Positions 25,651 through 35,204 of a stretch of DNA of 64,000 bases are shown one piece after another (the first letter of the stretch is position 1; every line of letters begins with the position of its first letter). The stretch is from Flavobacterium sp. ASW18X (lineage in GTDB: Bacteria; Bacteroidota; Bacteroidia; Flavobacteriales; Flavobacteriaceae): the NCBI RefSeq assembly GCF_005144745.1, contig NZ_SWKK01000004.1, positions 186,001 through 250,000 of the forward strand, read 5' to 3'. The translations under genes were made by a program, and so were the position numbers. Under the pieces are notes generated by a model. The model worked only from the letters and a program-made list of their open reading frames with translations, was not told the origin of the DNA and ran no database searches.

Positions 25651-26761
25651 AATTAAGTAGTTCTGCTACTTTAGCCTCTAAAGCTGGTCCTCTTAAATCT
25701 TTTGCCACAATAACACCATTCTCGTCTAACAAAAAGGCTGCCGGTATGGCATTAATATTGTAAAGTTGCGCAATTGGGTCCTGAAAACGCTGTAGGTTAG
25801 AAACATGATTCCATGTAAGGCTATCTTTTTCAATTGCATCTAGCCAAACTTCTTTTTTTTGATCTAAAGACACTCCCACTACATTAAAACCTTTGTCTTT
25901 ATATTTATTGTATACGGCTACAATATTGGGGTTTTCCATTCTACATGGCCTACACCATCCTGCCCAAAAGTCAATTAACGTAAGTTTGCCTTTTACCTGA
26001 TTCAAAGCAATTTCTTCCCCGGTTGGAGTAGGCCCACTGAACATGGGAGCTCTTGCTCCTATTTTAGTGTTTTTGTTTTTTGCTAACATTTCACCAAGAC
26101 GTTTTCCAGGTCTTGAGTTTTTTATTTCTTCTGTAAAAGCATTGTACAAAGCCTCTATTTCGTCCTCTGGTAAAGCTTTTGTCGCCATGATTTTATCTAA
26201 AATTAAAGCGGAAATGAGAGCATTTGGGTTCTCCTTTATATAATCTAACTCCATAGTCTTACCGCGCTCTTGTAATTCCTGATATTCATCACGTAAAGAA
26301 CCAATAACAACGGTATCTCCCGTGGCATTTGCTTTCTTAAATTCTTCGTTCATGGATTGTGCCATGTTAGATAATTCGCGTTGGCCATTCAAATAATTCA
26401 TAAACAGTTCGTTTTGTGTTGTACCAGTAATTTCTGCGAATTGTAAACTATCTTTTTGTGCTTTAAAGTTGATGGTTCCATTTTCTAATACAAAAGCAGT
26501 ATTGGCTCTGGTACCGTCTACAAATAGGTAATGTAGCTGCGGGCTATTAGCATTTCCAGTAAATGTAAATACGCCGTTTTCTACAGTAGCTGTATCCACT
26601 TCAATAAGACCACGTCTTAGAGAATCTGTAGTCTTTAAAAATACTTGAGTACCGTCTTTTACATCTCCAGTTAACTCACCATTAATAGTATACCCTTCTG
26701 GGGTGGTAGAACAAGCTATAACCAAAAGTCCTAATGTAACAATAGATAGGATTTTTTTCAT
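25649..26761 (-). CDS. TlpA-like thiol-disulfide oxidoreductase lipoprotein with DUF4369 domain
   Basis: A 370-residue lipoprotein (lipobox VIAC, Cys17). Residues about 24-115 match DUF4369 (YTINGELTGDVKDGTQVFL). A helical linker is followed by a thioredoxin/AhpC-TSA domain (about 235-370) with the redox motif CRPC at 270-273 in FWAGWCRPCRMENP. Such proteins reduce or shuffle disulfides in the periplasm, often for cytochrome maturation or as general thiol redox proteins. A single gene with its own terminator region. Confidence 0.88.
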   Translation of the reverse strand: MKKILSIVTLGLLVIACSTTPEGYTINGELTGDVKDGTQVFLKTTDSLRRGLIEVDTATVENGVFTFTGNANSPQLHYLFVDGTRANTAFVLENGTINFKAQKDSLQFAEITGTTQNELFMNYLNGQRELSNMAQSMNEEFKKANATGDTVVIGSLRDEYQELQERGKTMELDYIKENPNALISALILDKIMATKALPEDEIEALYNAFTEEIKNSRPGKRLGEMLAKNKNTKIGARAPMFSGPTPTGEEIALNQVKGKLTLIDFWAGWCRPCRMENPNIVAVYNKYKDKGFNVVGVSLDQKKEVWLDAIEKDSLTWNHVSNLQRFQDPIAQLYNINAIPAAFLLDENGVIVAKDLRGPALEAKVAELLN

Positions 26762-26806
26762 GTGTGATAATTATTTTGGATAAAGGTACACAAACATGCT
26801 AACAAA

Positions 26807-26830
26807 AAAAGTGCCCCTAAAGGCACTTTT
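26807..26830 (-). terminator. Terminator of the barrel-protein gene
   Basis: AAAAGTGCC at 26807-26815 pairs with GGCACTTTT at 26822-26830. On the minus strand it is followed by TTTTTGTT and lies 26 bases past the stop at 26857. Confidence 0.8.
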
Positions 26831-26856
26831 AAAAATTATCGTTTGTGTGTTATTGT

Positions 26857-27351
26857 TTAGAACTGATATCTGAGTCCTAATGCGATATCAAACAAGAAAT
26901 CATTATCAAACTCGTTAAAACCAACCAAACCTATCTCTGGCCGTATATCCAAGGAGATTAATAAAGGGATATCAAAATCATATTCCACCCCTAGATTACC
27001 AGCAGCAAAAACAAAAAGACCATCATCACGGTCTCTGTCTGGCACACGTTCAAAATCAGAATTTCCTAAACCGCCACCAACGCCGTAATACCAGTTAAAA
27101 TTGCCATCTAGGTTGTGTACCCATTGGTAAACTCCGGCTAATTTAAAAGCATCATATTCGCGACTATCACGCCAACCAAGGTTAAACTCAGCACGGTTGT
27201 ATCTTCCAATAGATTTTTGATAAGAGATTTCCGCTCCAAAGCCATCACTATCTCCTAAACGTAGTCCCAAGGTGTGTTCAGAGATGTTTTGAGCGCTTAC
27301 TAAAGCTGTTACAAAACTGAACAAACCAATTAAAAATGTGGTCATTTTCAT
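26857..27351 (-). CDS. Small outer-membrane beta-barrel protein
   Basis: A 164-residue protein with a signal peptide (MKMTTFLIGLFSFVTALVSAQ) and a body of short amphipathic strands (AEFNLGWRDS, FNWYYGVGGGLG, LFVFAAGNLGVEYDF, LLISLDIRPEIGLVG) ending in the outer-membrane signature GLRYQF with terminal Phe. An eight-stranded barrel is likely. No specific function can be read. The gene is a single unit, divergent from the FAD/Fe-S oxidase. Confidence 0.78.
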   Translation of the reverse strand: MKMTTFLIGLFSFVTALVSAQNISEHTLGLRLGDSDGFGAEISYQKSIGRYNRAEFNLGWRDSREYDAFKLAGVYQWVHNLDGNFNWYYGVGGGLGNSDFERVPDRDRDDGLFVFAAGNLGVEYDFDIPLLISLDIRPEIGLVGFNEFDNDFLFDIALGLRYQF

Positions 27352-27438
27352 AAGTGTCTATTTAAGTTGAATAAATAAAATAGCTTTACATTAGCTATTC
27401 TTTTTTAACCGAAGTTTTAGACCAAAAATTGTTCCAAG

Positions 27439-30342
27439 TTGGATAAAAATATCTTAAAAAAATTCTCAGAATCCTTTATAGGTGATTTTCAATATGATGC
27501 ATTAGTAAAAACTTTATATGCTACTGACGCATCGGTGTACAGAAAACTGCCAACTGCGGTTGCCTTTCCTAAGAATGACGAGGGTTTAATACAATTGTTA
27601 CAGTTTGCGAATACACACAAGATTGGCTTAATACCTAGGACAGCAGGTACTTCTTTGGCAGGGCAGTGTGTTGGGGAAGGTATTGTGGTAGATACCTCTA
27701 GATATTTTACTCAAATTTTGACTTTAGACGTAGCTAATAAAACAGTTACCGTGCAACCTGGCGTGGTTAGGGACGAGTTAAACATGTACCTTAAACCACA
27801 TGGACTGCAATTTGGTCCAAATACGTCTACTTCTAACAGGTGCATGATTGGAGGTATGGTTGGGAACAATTCTTCTGGTACTACCTCCATACAATCTGGA
27901 GTGACTAGAGATACTATTATTAGTATGAAAACCATTTTGGCAGATGGCACAAGGGCAGAATTTAAAGATATTTCGGCAGAAGAATACGAGCAGAAAACAA
28001 AACTAAATACGTTAGAAGGAAAGATTTATGCTGCTCTTAAAACGGAGTTAGGTAATCCGGTTGTCAAAGAAGAAATCCTTAAAGAATTTCCAGAGCCGTC
28101 CATCCACAGAAGAAATACGGGATACGCGGTAGACGAACTCTTGTTTAATTCCGTCTTTGGAAAAGAAGATAAACCTTTTAATCTATGTAAACTGCTTTCA
28201 GGCAGTGAGGGGACCTTGGCATTTACCACAGAAATCACCTTACAGTTAGAAACTTTGCCACCCGCGCATGCCGCTATGGTTTGCACCCATTACAAAACTT
28301 TAGAAGATTGTCTTACAGATGTGGTTCCCGTAATGAAGCACGATTTGTTTTTGTGCGAGATGATGGATAAAACCATATTGGATTGTACTAAAAATAATAG
28401 GCAACAACTAGCTAACCGATTTTTTGTAGAGGGCGACCCAGAAGGCTTGTTAATGCTAGAGGTTAGAGCGCATAGTCCAGAGGAATTAGAGCAAAAGATA
28501 CGTGACCTCGTTACCACGGTAGAAGCGTCTGGATTAAGTTATGCACAACCCGTGTTGTATGGTGCAGATATACAAAAAGCGGTGGAGCTTAGAAAAGCAG
28601 GTCTAGGATTGTTGGGGAATATGGTAGGCGATAAAAAGGCTGTAGCGTGTATTGAAGATACTGCAGTAGCTTTAAACGTTTTAAAACCTTTTATTATGGA
28701 GTTCAGTGCCATAATGGATAAATACAAACAAAGTGCAGTTTACTATGCTCATGCAGGGGCGGGAGAATTGCATTTAAGACCTATTTTAAATTTAAAAGAA
28801 AAGGAAGATGTGGTTTTATTCCGAAAAATAACTACAGATGTAGCCCATCTTACTAAAAAATACAAGGGTAGTTTTAGCGGCGAGCATGGAGATGGTATTG
28901 TACGTGCAGAATTTATACCAATCATGATAGGCGAAAAGAATTATGAGTTATTAAAACGCGTAAAAGCCTATTTTGACCCCAATCATATTTTAAATCCAGG
29001 AAAAATTGTAGATGCTTATCCTATGGATGCTTCGCTACGTTACGAAGTAGATAGAAAAGAACCAGAGATTAGTACGTTACTAGATTTTTCTGATAGTCAA
29101 GGTATTTTAAGAGCCGCAGAAAAATGTAATGGTAGCGGTGATTGCCGAAAAACAGAGTTGAGCAAGGGTGCAATGTGTCCTAGTTACCACGCTACCAAAC
29201 AAGAGAAAGACACGACTAGGGGTAGAGCCAATGTATTACGGGAGTTTCTTACCAATTCTGACAAGCCTAACCGGTTCAATCACATAGAACTTAAAGAGGT
29301 TTTTGATTTATGTCTTAGTTGTAAGGCTTGTTCTAGTGAATGTCCCAGTAATGTAGACGTGGCTACGCTAAAATCAGAGTTTCAATATCAGTATCAAGAA
29401 GCAAATGGGTATTCGTTGCGCTCTAAGTTGTTTGCGCATAATACAAAGATAAATGCTTTTAATAGTAAAATGGCCGCATTGGTCAATGCTACGTATAAGT
29501 CGCCCATTGGAACGCTTGTTAAAAAACTCTCTGGTGTTGCTGTGGAGCGAGAATTGCCCTCAGTATATAAATTTAATTTTGATGCCTTTTTAGCGCTACA
29601 GAAACAAAATCCTGCAGGACAAAAAGTGGTACTATTTATAGACGAGTTTACCAAATACTTGGATGTAACTGTAGGGCAAGACGCCATAGTGTTGCTCACT
29701 AAATTAGGATACCAAGTGGAATTGTTTTACGGCGATAGTGGTAGAACTTATTTGTCTAAGGGGTTTTTAAAACAGGCCAAAGAATTGGCAAATAAAAACA
29801 TTGCCGCTCTTACAGCTTTCACAGACCAAGGCCTAAGTATCGTTGGGATAGAACCATCTTCAATTCTTTCATTTAGAGACGAATACAGTCGTCTTGCGGA
29901 AGATAAACTTCAAGCAAAAAAACTAGCAAACCATTCGTTATTAATTGAGGAGTTTTTAGCGGGGGAAATCGCATTAAATCGTATAACAGCTTCATCCTTC
30001 ACTAAAGAAGCTAAGGAAATTAAAATCCACGGACACTGTCATCAAAAGTCACTTAGCAATCAAAAAGTAACTTTTGATGTGCTTAATTTACCGGAGAACT
30101 ACAAAGTTGCCATAATACCTTCTGGTTGTTGTGGTATGGCAGGTTCTTTTGGTTATGAGAAAGAGCATTACCAGATTAGCATGAAGGTGGGCGAAACAAA
30201 ATTATTCCCCGCTGTAAGGAAAACAGGTAGCAGTACCGTTATAGCGGCAAACGGAACCAGTTGCAGACATCAAATTAAAGATGGAACGGGTAGGCATGCT
30301 TTACACCCCGTCACCATCTTGCGTAGCGCTTTGACTGTCTAA
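27439..30342 (+). CDS. FAD-linked oxidase fused to Fe-S domain, D-lactate/glycolate dehydrogenase-like
   Basis: A 967-residue cytosolic or membrane-associated dehydrogenase that should oxidise a 2-hydroxyacid and pass electrons toward quinone. Domains in order: FAD_binding_4 (about 20-230, RTAGTSLAGQCVGEG and GGMVGNNSSGTTS), FAD-oxidase C (about 270-530, GEHGDGIVRAEF), a ferredoxin-like pair of cysteine motifs (CNGSGDC; CLSCKACSSECP at about residue 630) and a C-terminal CCG domain (HCHQKSLSN; PSGCCGMAGSFG). This is the GlcD-plus-GlpC fusion called Dld/YdiJ-like. The start is probably the TTG at 27439, as no in-frame ATG is near. Its end overlaps the convergent LpxH-like gene by 42 bases. Confidence 0.88.
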   Translation: MDKNILKKFSESFIGDFQYDALVKTLYATDASVYRKLPTAVAFPKNDEGLIQLLQFANTHKIGLIPRTAGTSLAGQCVGEGIVVDTSRYFTQILTLDVANKTVTVQPGVVRDELNMYLKPHGLQFGPNTSTSNRCMIGGMVGNNSSGTTSIQSGVTRDTIISMKTILADGTRAEFKDISAEEYEQKTKLNTLEGKIYAALKTELGNPVVKEEILKEFPEPSIHRRNTGYAVDELLFNSVFGKEDKPFNLCKLLSGSEGTLAFTTEITLQLETLPPAHAAMVCTHYKTLEDCLTDVVPVMKHDLFLCEMMDKTILDCTKNNRQQLANRFFVEGDPEGLLMLEVRAHSPEELEQKIRDLVTTVEASGLSYAQPVLYGADIQKAVELRKAGLGLLGNMVGDKKAVACIEDTAVALNVLKPFIMEFSAIMDKYKQSAVYYAHAGAGELHLRPILNLKEKEDVVLFRKITTDVAHLTKKYKGSFSGEHGDGIVRAEFIPIMIGEKNYELLKRVKAYFDPNHILNPGKIVDAYPMDASLRYEVDRKEPEISTLLDFSDSQGILRAAEKCNGSGDCRKTELSKGAMCPSYHATKQEKDTTRGRANVLREFLTNSDKPNRFNHIELKEVFDLCLSCKACSSECPSNVDVATLKSEFQYQYQEANGYSLRSKLFAHNTKINAFNSKMAALVNATYKSPIGTLVKKLSGVAVERELPSVYKFNFDAFLALQKQNPAGQKVVLFIDEFTKYLDVTVGQDAIVLLTKLGYQVELFYGDSGRTYLSKGFLKQAKELANKNIAALTAFTDQGLSIVGIEPSSILSFRDEYSRLAEDKLQAKKLANHSLLIEEFLAGEIALNRITASSFTKEAKEIKIHGHCHQKSLSNQKVTFDVLNLPENYKVAIIPSGCCGMAGSFGYEKEHYQISMKVGETKLFPAVRKTGSSTVIAANGTSCRHQIKDGTGRHALHPVTILRSALTV

Positions 30343-31254
30343 AAGAGCATCTTTTTTAAATTCTTTTTCGGAAATTTCTTCTGGATAATCTTCTGAAAAT
30401 TCTTTATCTAGACTGTTGTATTTTGGCGTGTCTTTAGCATCCGTAATAGAAGCTATAAGCTCATTAATATCCATTTCTTTTAAGTCTTCATCTACAAAGA
30501 AAGGAGATAGCTTGTCATGATTGTAATGATATATACGCCATCTTTTAAAAGAATATTCTAAGGCGGTTAAGTTTTCTACCCAATCGCCAGAATTTAGATA
30601 GGTTGTACTGCCTTGTTTGTTCTCAAAAACTTCTTTTTTAGGCTGATGAATATGACCACAAATTACATAATCATAGTTATTCTCAATAGCTAACTCTGCT
30701 GCTGTACGTTCAAAATCATTGATATACTTTACGGCACCCTTAACGCTATTTTTTATACGTTTAGAAAGCGAGTATTTCTTTTTACCCATTTTAACTCTAC
30801 ACCAGTTGATGAAACTGTTAATGAGGATAAGCATATCATAACCGTAACCACCAAGCTTAGCTAGCCATTTGGCACGTTGAATGGAGATGTCAAAAACATC
30901 TCCATGAAAAATCCAAGCTTTTTTACCATCGAGGTTTAAAACTAATTTATTGACAATATGAAAGTTACCCATGGATGTAGGGCAAAATTTACGTAGCATT
31001 TCGTCATGATTACCTGTAATATAATACACCTCTGTGCCTTTAGAAGCCATGCCAATTACTTTCTTGAGAACTTTAAGGTGTGCCGGTGGAAAATAACGCT
31101 TGCTAAATTGCCAAATATCTATAATATCTCCATTTAAAATGAGCTTTTTGGGCTTAATGCTATTTAGATACGCAATCAATTCATCTGCATGGCATCCATA
31201 GGTTCCTAAATGTACATCAGAAATTACCGCTAATTCAATTTTACGCTTTTTCAA
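30301..31254 (-). CDS. UDP-2,3-diacylglucosamine diphosphatase-like metallophosphoesterase
   Basis: A 317-residue calcineurin-like hydrolase. Metal-binding motifs run in order: SDVHLGTYG (D-X-H), LNGDIID (GD), ITGNHDEM (GNHD), FHGDVFD and CGHIHQPK (GHxH). This pattern and its length fit the LpxH-type enzymes of Bacteroidota that cleave UDP-2,3-diacylglucosamine in lipid A synthesis. The C-terminal 50 residues are a charged tail. The start is a TTG at 31254 (KKRKIELAVISDVH follows); no ATG is available in frame. The 3' end overlaps the converging oxidase gene. Confidence 0.83.
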   Translation of the reverse strand: MKKRKIELAVISDVHLGTYGCHADELIAYLNSIKPKKLILNGDIIDIWQFSKRYFPPAHLKVLKKVIGMASKGTEVYYITGNHDEMLRKFCPTSMGNFHIVNKLVLNLDGKKAWIFHGDVFDISIQRAKWLAKLGGYGYDMLILINSFINWCRVKMGKKKYSLSKRIKNSVKGAVKYINDFERTAAELAIENNYDYVICGHIHQPKKEVFENKQGSTTYLNSGDWVENLTALEYSFKRWRIYHYNHDKLSPFFVDEDLKEMDINELIASITDAKDTPKYNSLDKEFSEDYPEEISEKEFKKDALLDSQSATQDGDGV

Positions 31255-31442
31255 TACAAAACACTTTGATTACAAAGTAAATAGCCATGTATGAGCTTAC
31301 AATAAAATTGTAATCAAATGATTATAAGCTAATCGTTAAGTTTATATCACCTGTTTTTAAGTAATGTTGCTAAATGTTTAAGTGCAATTCGGTTTTTTTA
31401 AAAGAGCGATAAAAATTACCTTTACGGCTTAATTTTTAGACA

Positions 31443-32507
31443 ATGGCCAGAAATTCTTTTGGAACCTTATTTAGAATTACAACATTTGGAGAATCCCATG
31501 GTAGAGCCCTTGGTGGAATTATAGATGGGTGCCCTGCTGGTATTGAATTAGACGAAAAGGCTATTCAAGAGGAATTAAACCGAAGAAAACCCGGGCAATC
31601 TGCAATTGTAACGCAGCGCAAGGAACCAGATACGGTAGAAATATATTCTGGTGTCTTCGAAGGTAAAACTACTGGTACACCCATTGGTTTTGCTATCCAT
31701 AACACCAATCAAAAGTCTAAAGATTACTCCCACATTAAAGACTCATACCGCCCTAGTCATGCAGATTATGTGTACGACCATAAATATGGTTTTAGAGATT
31801 ATCGTGGTGGCGGGCGTTCTTCGGCTAGGGAAACAGCGAGCAGAGTTGTTGCAGGTGCTGTTGCCAAGCAATTTTTAAAGGATATAAAAATAACTGCTTA
31901 CGTTAGTCAGGTTGGGGGTTTAAAATTGGAAACACCTTATCAGCAATTAGATTTCTCTGAAATAGAGAAAAATCCAGTTCGTTGTCCAGACCCTACAATG
32001 GCAAGCCAAATGGAAGAATACATCAAATCCATTAAAAAAGATGGGGATACCATTGGAGGTGTAATTACTTGTGTGATTCAAAACGTACCAATTGGACTTG
32101 GGGAGCCTGTTTTTGATAAACTCCATGCAGAATTGGGTAAAGCCATGCTATCCATAAATGCGGTAAAGGGCTTTGAATATGGCAGCGGTTTTGAAGGGGT
32201 AACCCAAAAAGGAAGCGAACATAACGACCAGTATAATACTGATGGTACCACTAAAACCAACAAAAGTGGTGGTATACAAGGTGGTATTAGTAATGGTATG
32301 GATATTTACTTTTCTGTAGCGTTTAAACCCGTTGCCACGGTGCTTCAAGGGTACGATACTATAGACAAAGAGGGGAACAAGGTTGCTACCCAAGGCAAAG
32401 GAAGGCATGATCCATGTGTAGTGCCTAGGGCGGTGCCCATTGTAGAAGCAATGGCGGCATTGGTATTGGCAGATTACACTTTGTTGGCCAAAGGCAATAA
32501 AATCTAA
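31443..32507 (+). CDS. aroC: Chorismate synthase
   Basis: Last step of the shikimate pathway: converts 5-enolpyruvylshikimate 3-phosphate to chorismate, using reduced FMN. The 354 residues carry the three signatures: [16 protein letters not shown] at the start, the [22 protein letters not shown] block and the late [18 protein letters not shown]. Length is normal. It lies alone, and the symporter gene follows after 60 bases. Confidence 0.97.
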   Translation: MARNSFGTLFRITTFGESHGRALGGIIDGCPAGIELDEKAIQEELNRRKPGQSAIVTQRKEPDTVEIYSGVFEGKTTGTPIGFAIHNTNQKSKDYSHIKDSYRPSHADYVYDHKYGFRDYRGGGRSSARETASRVVAGAVAKQFLKDIKITAYVSQVGGLKLETPYQQLDFSEIEKNPVRCPDPTMASQMEEYIKSIKKDGDTIGGVITCVIQNVPIGLGEPVFDKLHAELGKAMLSINAVKGFEYGSGFEGVTQKGSEHNDQYNTDGTTKTNKSGGIQGGISNGMDIYFSVAFKPVATVLQGYDTIDKEGNKVATQGKGRHDPCVVPRAVPIVEAMAALVLADYTLLAKGNKI

Positions 32508-32567
32508 ACCGCATTATTTGGGGCATTTTGGGCAAATTGGTATCTTCCAAGCCAAAACCAACTTTAT

Positions 32568-33893
32568 ATGCGTAAACTGGAACTTCACTGGCAGATTCTT
32601 ATAGGAATGTTGCTGGGTATTGTTTTTGGATTTGTAATGACCAAAGTTCCCGCGGGAAAAGACATTGTGTCTGACTGGATACAGCCTTTAGGGGCAATTT
32701 TTGTAAAGCTACTCAAGCTCATCGCTATTCCGCTTATTATCGCCTCTTTGGTAAAGGGGATTTCTGATTTAAAAGATATTTCTAAGTTTAGAAATATTGG
32801 TTTAAGAACAATTGGTATTTATATTTTAACTACGGTTGTTGCCATTACCATTGGTTTGGTGTTGGTGAACATGCTGAATCCAGGTGCCGGTATTTCTGAA
32901 GAAACGGTTGCTAAACTAACCGAAAACTATGCCAATGATGCTGGGGTTACCTCTAAATTAGAGGAGGCTTCTAGGCAAAAAGATAGCGGACCGTTGCAGT
33001 TTTTGGTAGATATGGTGCCAGATAACGCAATTAATGCCTTGGGGAATAATAGTGCTATGCTTCAAGTTATTTTCTTTACTATTTTTCTTGGAATTTCTAT
33101 GTTATTGATTGGTGAGGAAAAAGCGAGGCCTTTAAAAGACTTTTTTGATTCTTTAAATGATGTAGTCTTAAAAATGGTAGACTTGATCATGTTAACGGCG
33201 CCTTATGCCGTGTTTTCACTTTTGGCCGCTGTTGTGGTTTCGTCTAGTGATCCAGATTTGTTATTGGCACTTTTAAAATATGCCGGTGTAGTTGTGGGTG
33301 GCTTGTTTTTAATGATTGTATTTTATGCTATTTTGGTGGGAACCATCACTAAAAAAAATCCTTTCTGGTTTTTACAGCAAATGAGTCCGGCTCAATTACT
33401 TGCTTTTTCTACCAGTTCTAGTGCCGCAACCTTACCAGTTACTATGGAAAGGGTAGAGGAGCATATTGGAGTAGATAAAGAGGTGTCTAGTTTTGTTTTG
33501 CCGGTTGGTGCTACCATAAATATGGATGGTACCAGTTTATACCAAGGTGTAGCAGCTGTTTTTATAGCTCAGGCATTAGGGTTTGAGTTGACTTTGGCCA
33601 ATCAATTAACTATTGTGCTAACGGCCTTACTAGCCTCCATTGGTTCAGCAGCAGTTCCTGGGGCGGGCATGGTAATGTTGGTAATTGTTCTTGAAGCTAT
33701 TGAGTTTCCTTCAGATAAACTAGCAATTGGTTTGGCCTTAATATTTGCTGTAGATAGGCCTTTAGATATGTGTAGAACGGTTGTTAACGTTACAGGAGAT
33801 GCAACTGTTTCTATGCTAGTTGCTAAATCTGTTGGTAAACTTGGAGAGCCCGATGTAAAAGAATGGGACGATAATTATGAGGACGTAAAATAA
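32568..33893 (+). CDS. Dicarboxylate/amino acid:cation symporter (DAACS family)
   Basis: A 441-residue inner-membrane transporter with about eight hydrophobic segments and two re-entrant hairpins. The family signatures are present: the serine-rich STSSSAATLPVTMERVEEH, then VGATINMDGTSLYQGVAAVFIAQ, PGAGMVML and the substrate-site VDRPLDMCRTVVNVTGD. It imports glutamate, aspartate or C4-dicarboxylates with sodium or protons; which one is not decided by sequence. A terminator follows. Confidence 0.93.
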   Translation: MRKLELHWQILIGMLLGIVFGFVMTKVPAGKDIVSDWIQPLGAIFVKLLKLIAIPLIIASLVKGISDLKDISKFRNIGLRTIGIYILTTVVAITIGLVLVNMLNPGAGISEETVAKLTENYANDAGVTSKLEEASRQKDSGPLQFLVDMVPDNAINALGNNSAMLQVIFFTIFLGISMLLIGEEKARPLKDFFDSLNDVVLKMVDLIMLTAPYAVFSLLAAVVVSSSDPDLLLALLKYAGVVVGGLFLMIVFYAILVGTITKKNPFWFLQQMSPAQLLAFSTSSSAATLPVTMERVEEHIGVDKEVSSFVLPVGATINMDGTSLYQGVAAVFIAQALGFELTLANQLTIVLTALLASIGSAAVPGAGMVMLVIVLEAIEFPSDKLAIGLALIFAVDRPLDMCRTVVNVTGDATVSMLVAKSVGKLGEPDVKEWDDNYEDVK

Positions 33894-33918
33894 GAGTTTA
33901 GTTCTAGATAAGATGATT

Positions 33919-33956
33919 AATATCAGTAGGACCAAGGTTTTGCTGATATTTTTTTT
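33919..33956 (+). terminator. Terminator of the symporter gene
   Basis: AATATCAG at 33919-33926 pairs with CTGATATT at 33943-33950, followed by a run of T. Confidence 0.8.
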
Positions 33957-33986
33957 ACCTAATGTTTTTTAGAGAGAAAGACTTTA

Positions 33987-33994
33987 TACATTTG
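33987..33994 (+). promoter_or_regulatory. -7 element of the DUF1704 gene
   Basis: TACATTTG fits TAnnTTTG and ends 23 bases before the ATG at 34018, just past the upstream terminator. Confidence 0.5.
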
Positions 33995-34017
33995 GCGATT
34001 AATAAAGCATACTTAAG

Positions 34018-35187
34018 ATGAGTTCAGCAGAATTACAGGCGTTACGCAACGACTATCCCAATTTATTCGATATAGACTCCAATTTAGACCGATTGGTACG
34101 AAAAATTGAGTTATTGAGCTATGTAAATCCTGCTAACATAGAAAAAGAGAAGCAACGCTTTTTTAGTTCAAAATATACCGAAGAGCCACAATTTAAGTAT
34201 CCTAAGTTAAAATTCGATGCCTACAAGTTGCAACGCTTGTTCTTTTCACAACGTTTAGAACGTATTAAGGACGAAGAAATTCAGAAAATGTACCGAGATA
34301 TTGTGTATTACTATGCCAATATGATACAGTGTATAGAAACAATAGGGAAAGGGCAATCTTTCTATTACAACTCGCTACGCTTGTATGGTACCCCTAGGGA
34401 AAGAGATGTTCAAAACGCACGATATATTTTACACTTTCAGGATGAAGCGCCGCGAGAAGACATGATTTCTAGCTATTCTGCCTTGGAGGCAAAGGCTTAT
34501 TTTGAAGCGTTCATGTCTCAATACCAGTTTCCCTTGCATATCAAATTCAGTAATCAGATTGCTGCAGAGGCCATGGTACGGAATCGGGATAAAAGTTTAC
34601 TGCTAAAGAGAAATGCAAAGTTCAGTAAGAACAGAATGGAAACCTTGGCCAACCATGAAATTGGCGTGCATTTGGTTACTACTTTTAATGGCAACGATCA
34701 ACCGTTGCGCATTTTTGCCAACGGTTTACCAAAAAATGTAGAAACACAGGAGGGGATGGCGGTTTTGAGTGAATATATGAGTGGAGCTCTTACTTTAGAG
34801 CGATTAAAAACACTGGCTTATAGAGTTTTAGCTAGTGATAGTTTAATTAAAGGTTACAGTTTTGCAGATACCTTTGATTTGATACATGGGCAATATAAAT
34901 TGGACAGGGAAGCTGCGTTTAACATTACACTGCGGGCACACCGTGGAGGTGGGTTTACCAAAGACCGATTGTATTTAAGTGGATTAAGTAAAATGTACAA
35001 ACGGTATAAAAAGCAGCAAAGTTTTGATGTATTTTTAACCGGAAAAGTAGCACAAGAGTTCGAGGACAAAATAGTTTACTTGCAAAAATTAGGCTTAGCA
35101 AAATCAATAACGCATCAAAGCCATTCTTTTGATGCCAACAGAAATACAAATACCACCTTAGACTTTATCCTAAATAATTTAAAATAA
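34018..35187 (+). CDS. DUF1704/MATCAP-like zinc metallopeptidase
   Basis: A 389-residue cytosolic protein of the DUF1704 family (often called flavohemoglobin expression-modulating QEGLA-motif protein). It carries HEIGVH at residues 213-218 (HExxH zinc motif) and QEGMA at 244-248, whose Glu245 should be the third ligand. Eukaryotic relatives (MATCAP) are tyrosine carboxypeptidases acting on tubulin tails; bacterial substrates are unknown. The N-terminal 140 residues are helical and rich in Tyr and Arg. A single-gene unit with its own promoter. Confidence 0.85.
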   Translation: MSSAELQALRNDYPNLFDIDSNLDRLVRKIELLSYVNPANIEKEKQRFFSSKYTEEPQFKYPKLKFDAYKLQRLFFSQRLERIKDEEIQKMYRDIVYYYANMIQCIETIGKGQSFYYNSLRLYGTPRERDVQNARYILHFQDEAPREDMISSYSALEAKAYFEAFMSQYQFPLHIKFSNQIAAEAMVRNRDKSLLLKRNAKFSKNRMETLANHEIGVHLVTTFNGNDQPLRIFANGLPKNVETQEGMAVLSEYMSGALTLERLKTLAYRVLASDSLIKGYSFADTFDLIHGQYKLDREAAFNITLRAHRGGGFTKDRLYLSGLSKMYKRYKKQQSFDVFLTGKVAQEFEDKIVYLQKLGLAKSITHQSHSFDANRNTNTTLDFILNNLK

Positions 35188-35204
35188 GCCGTTTTAAACT
35201 TCCC

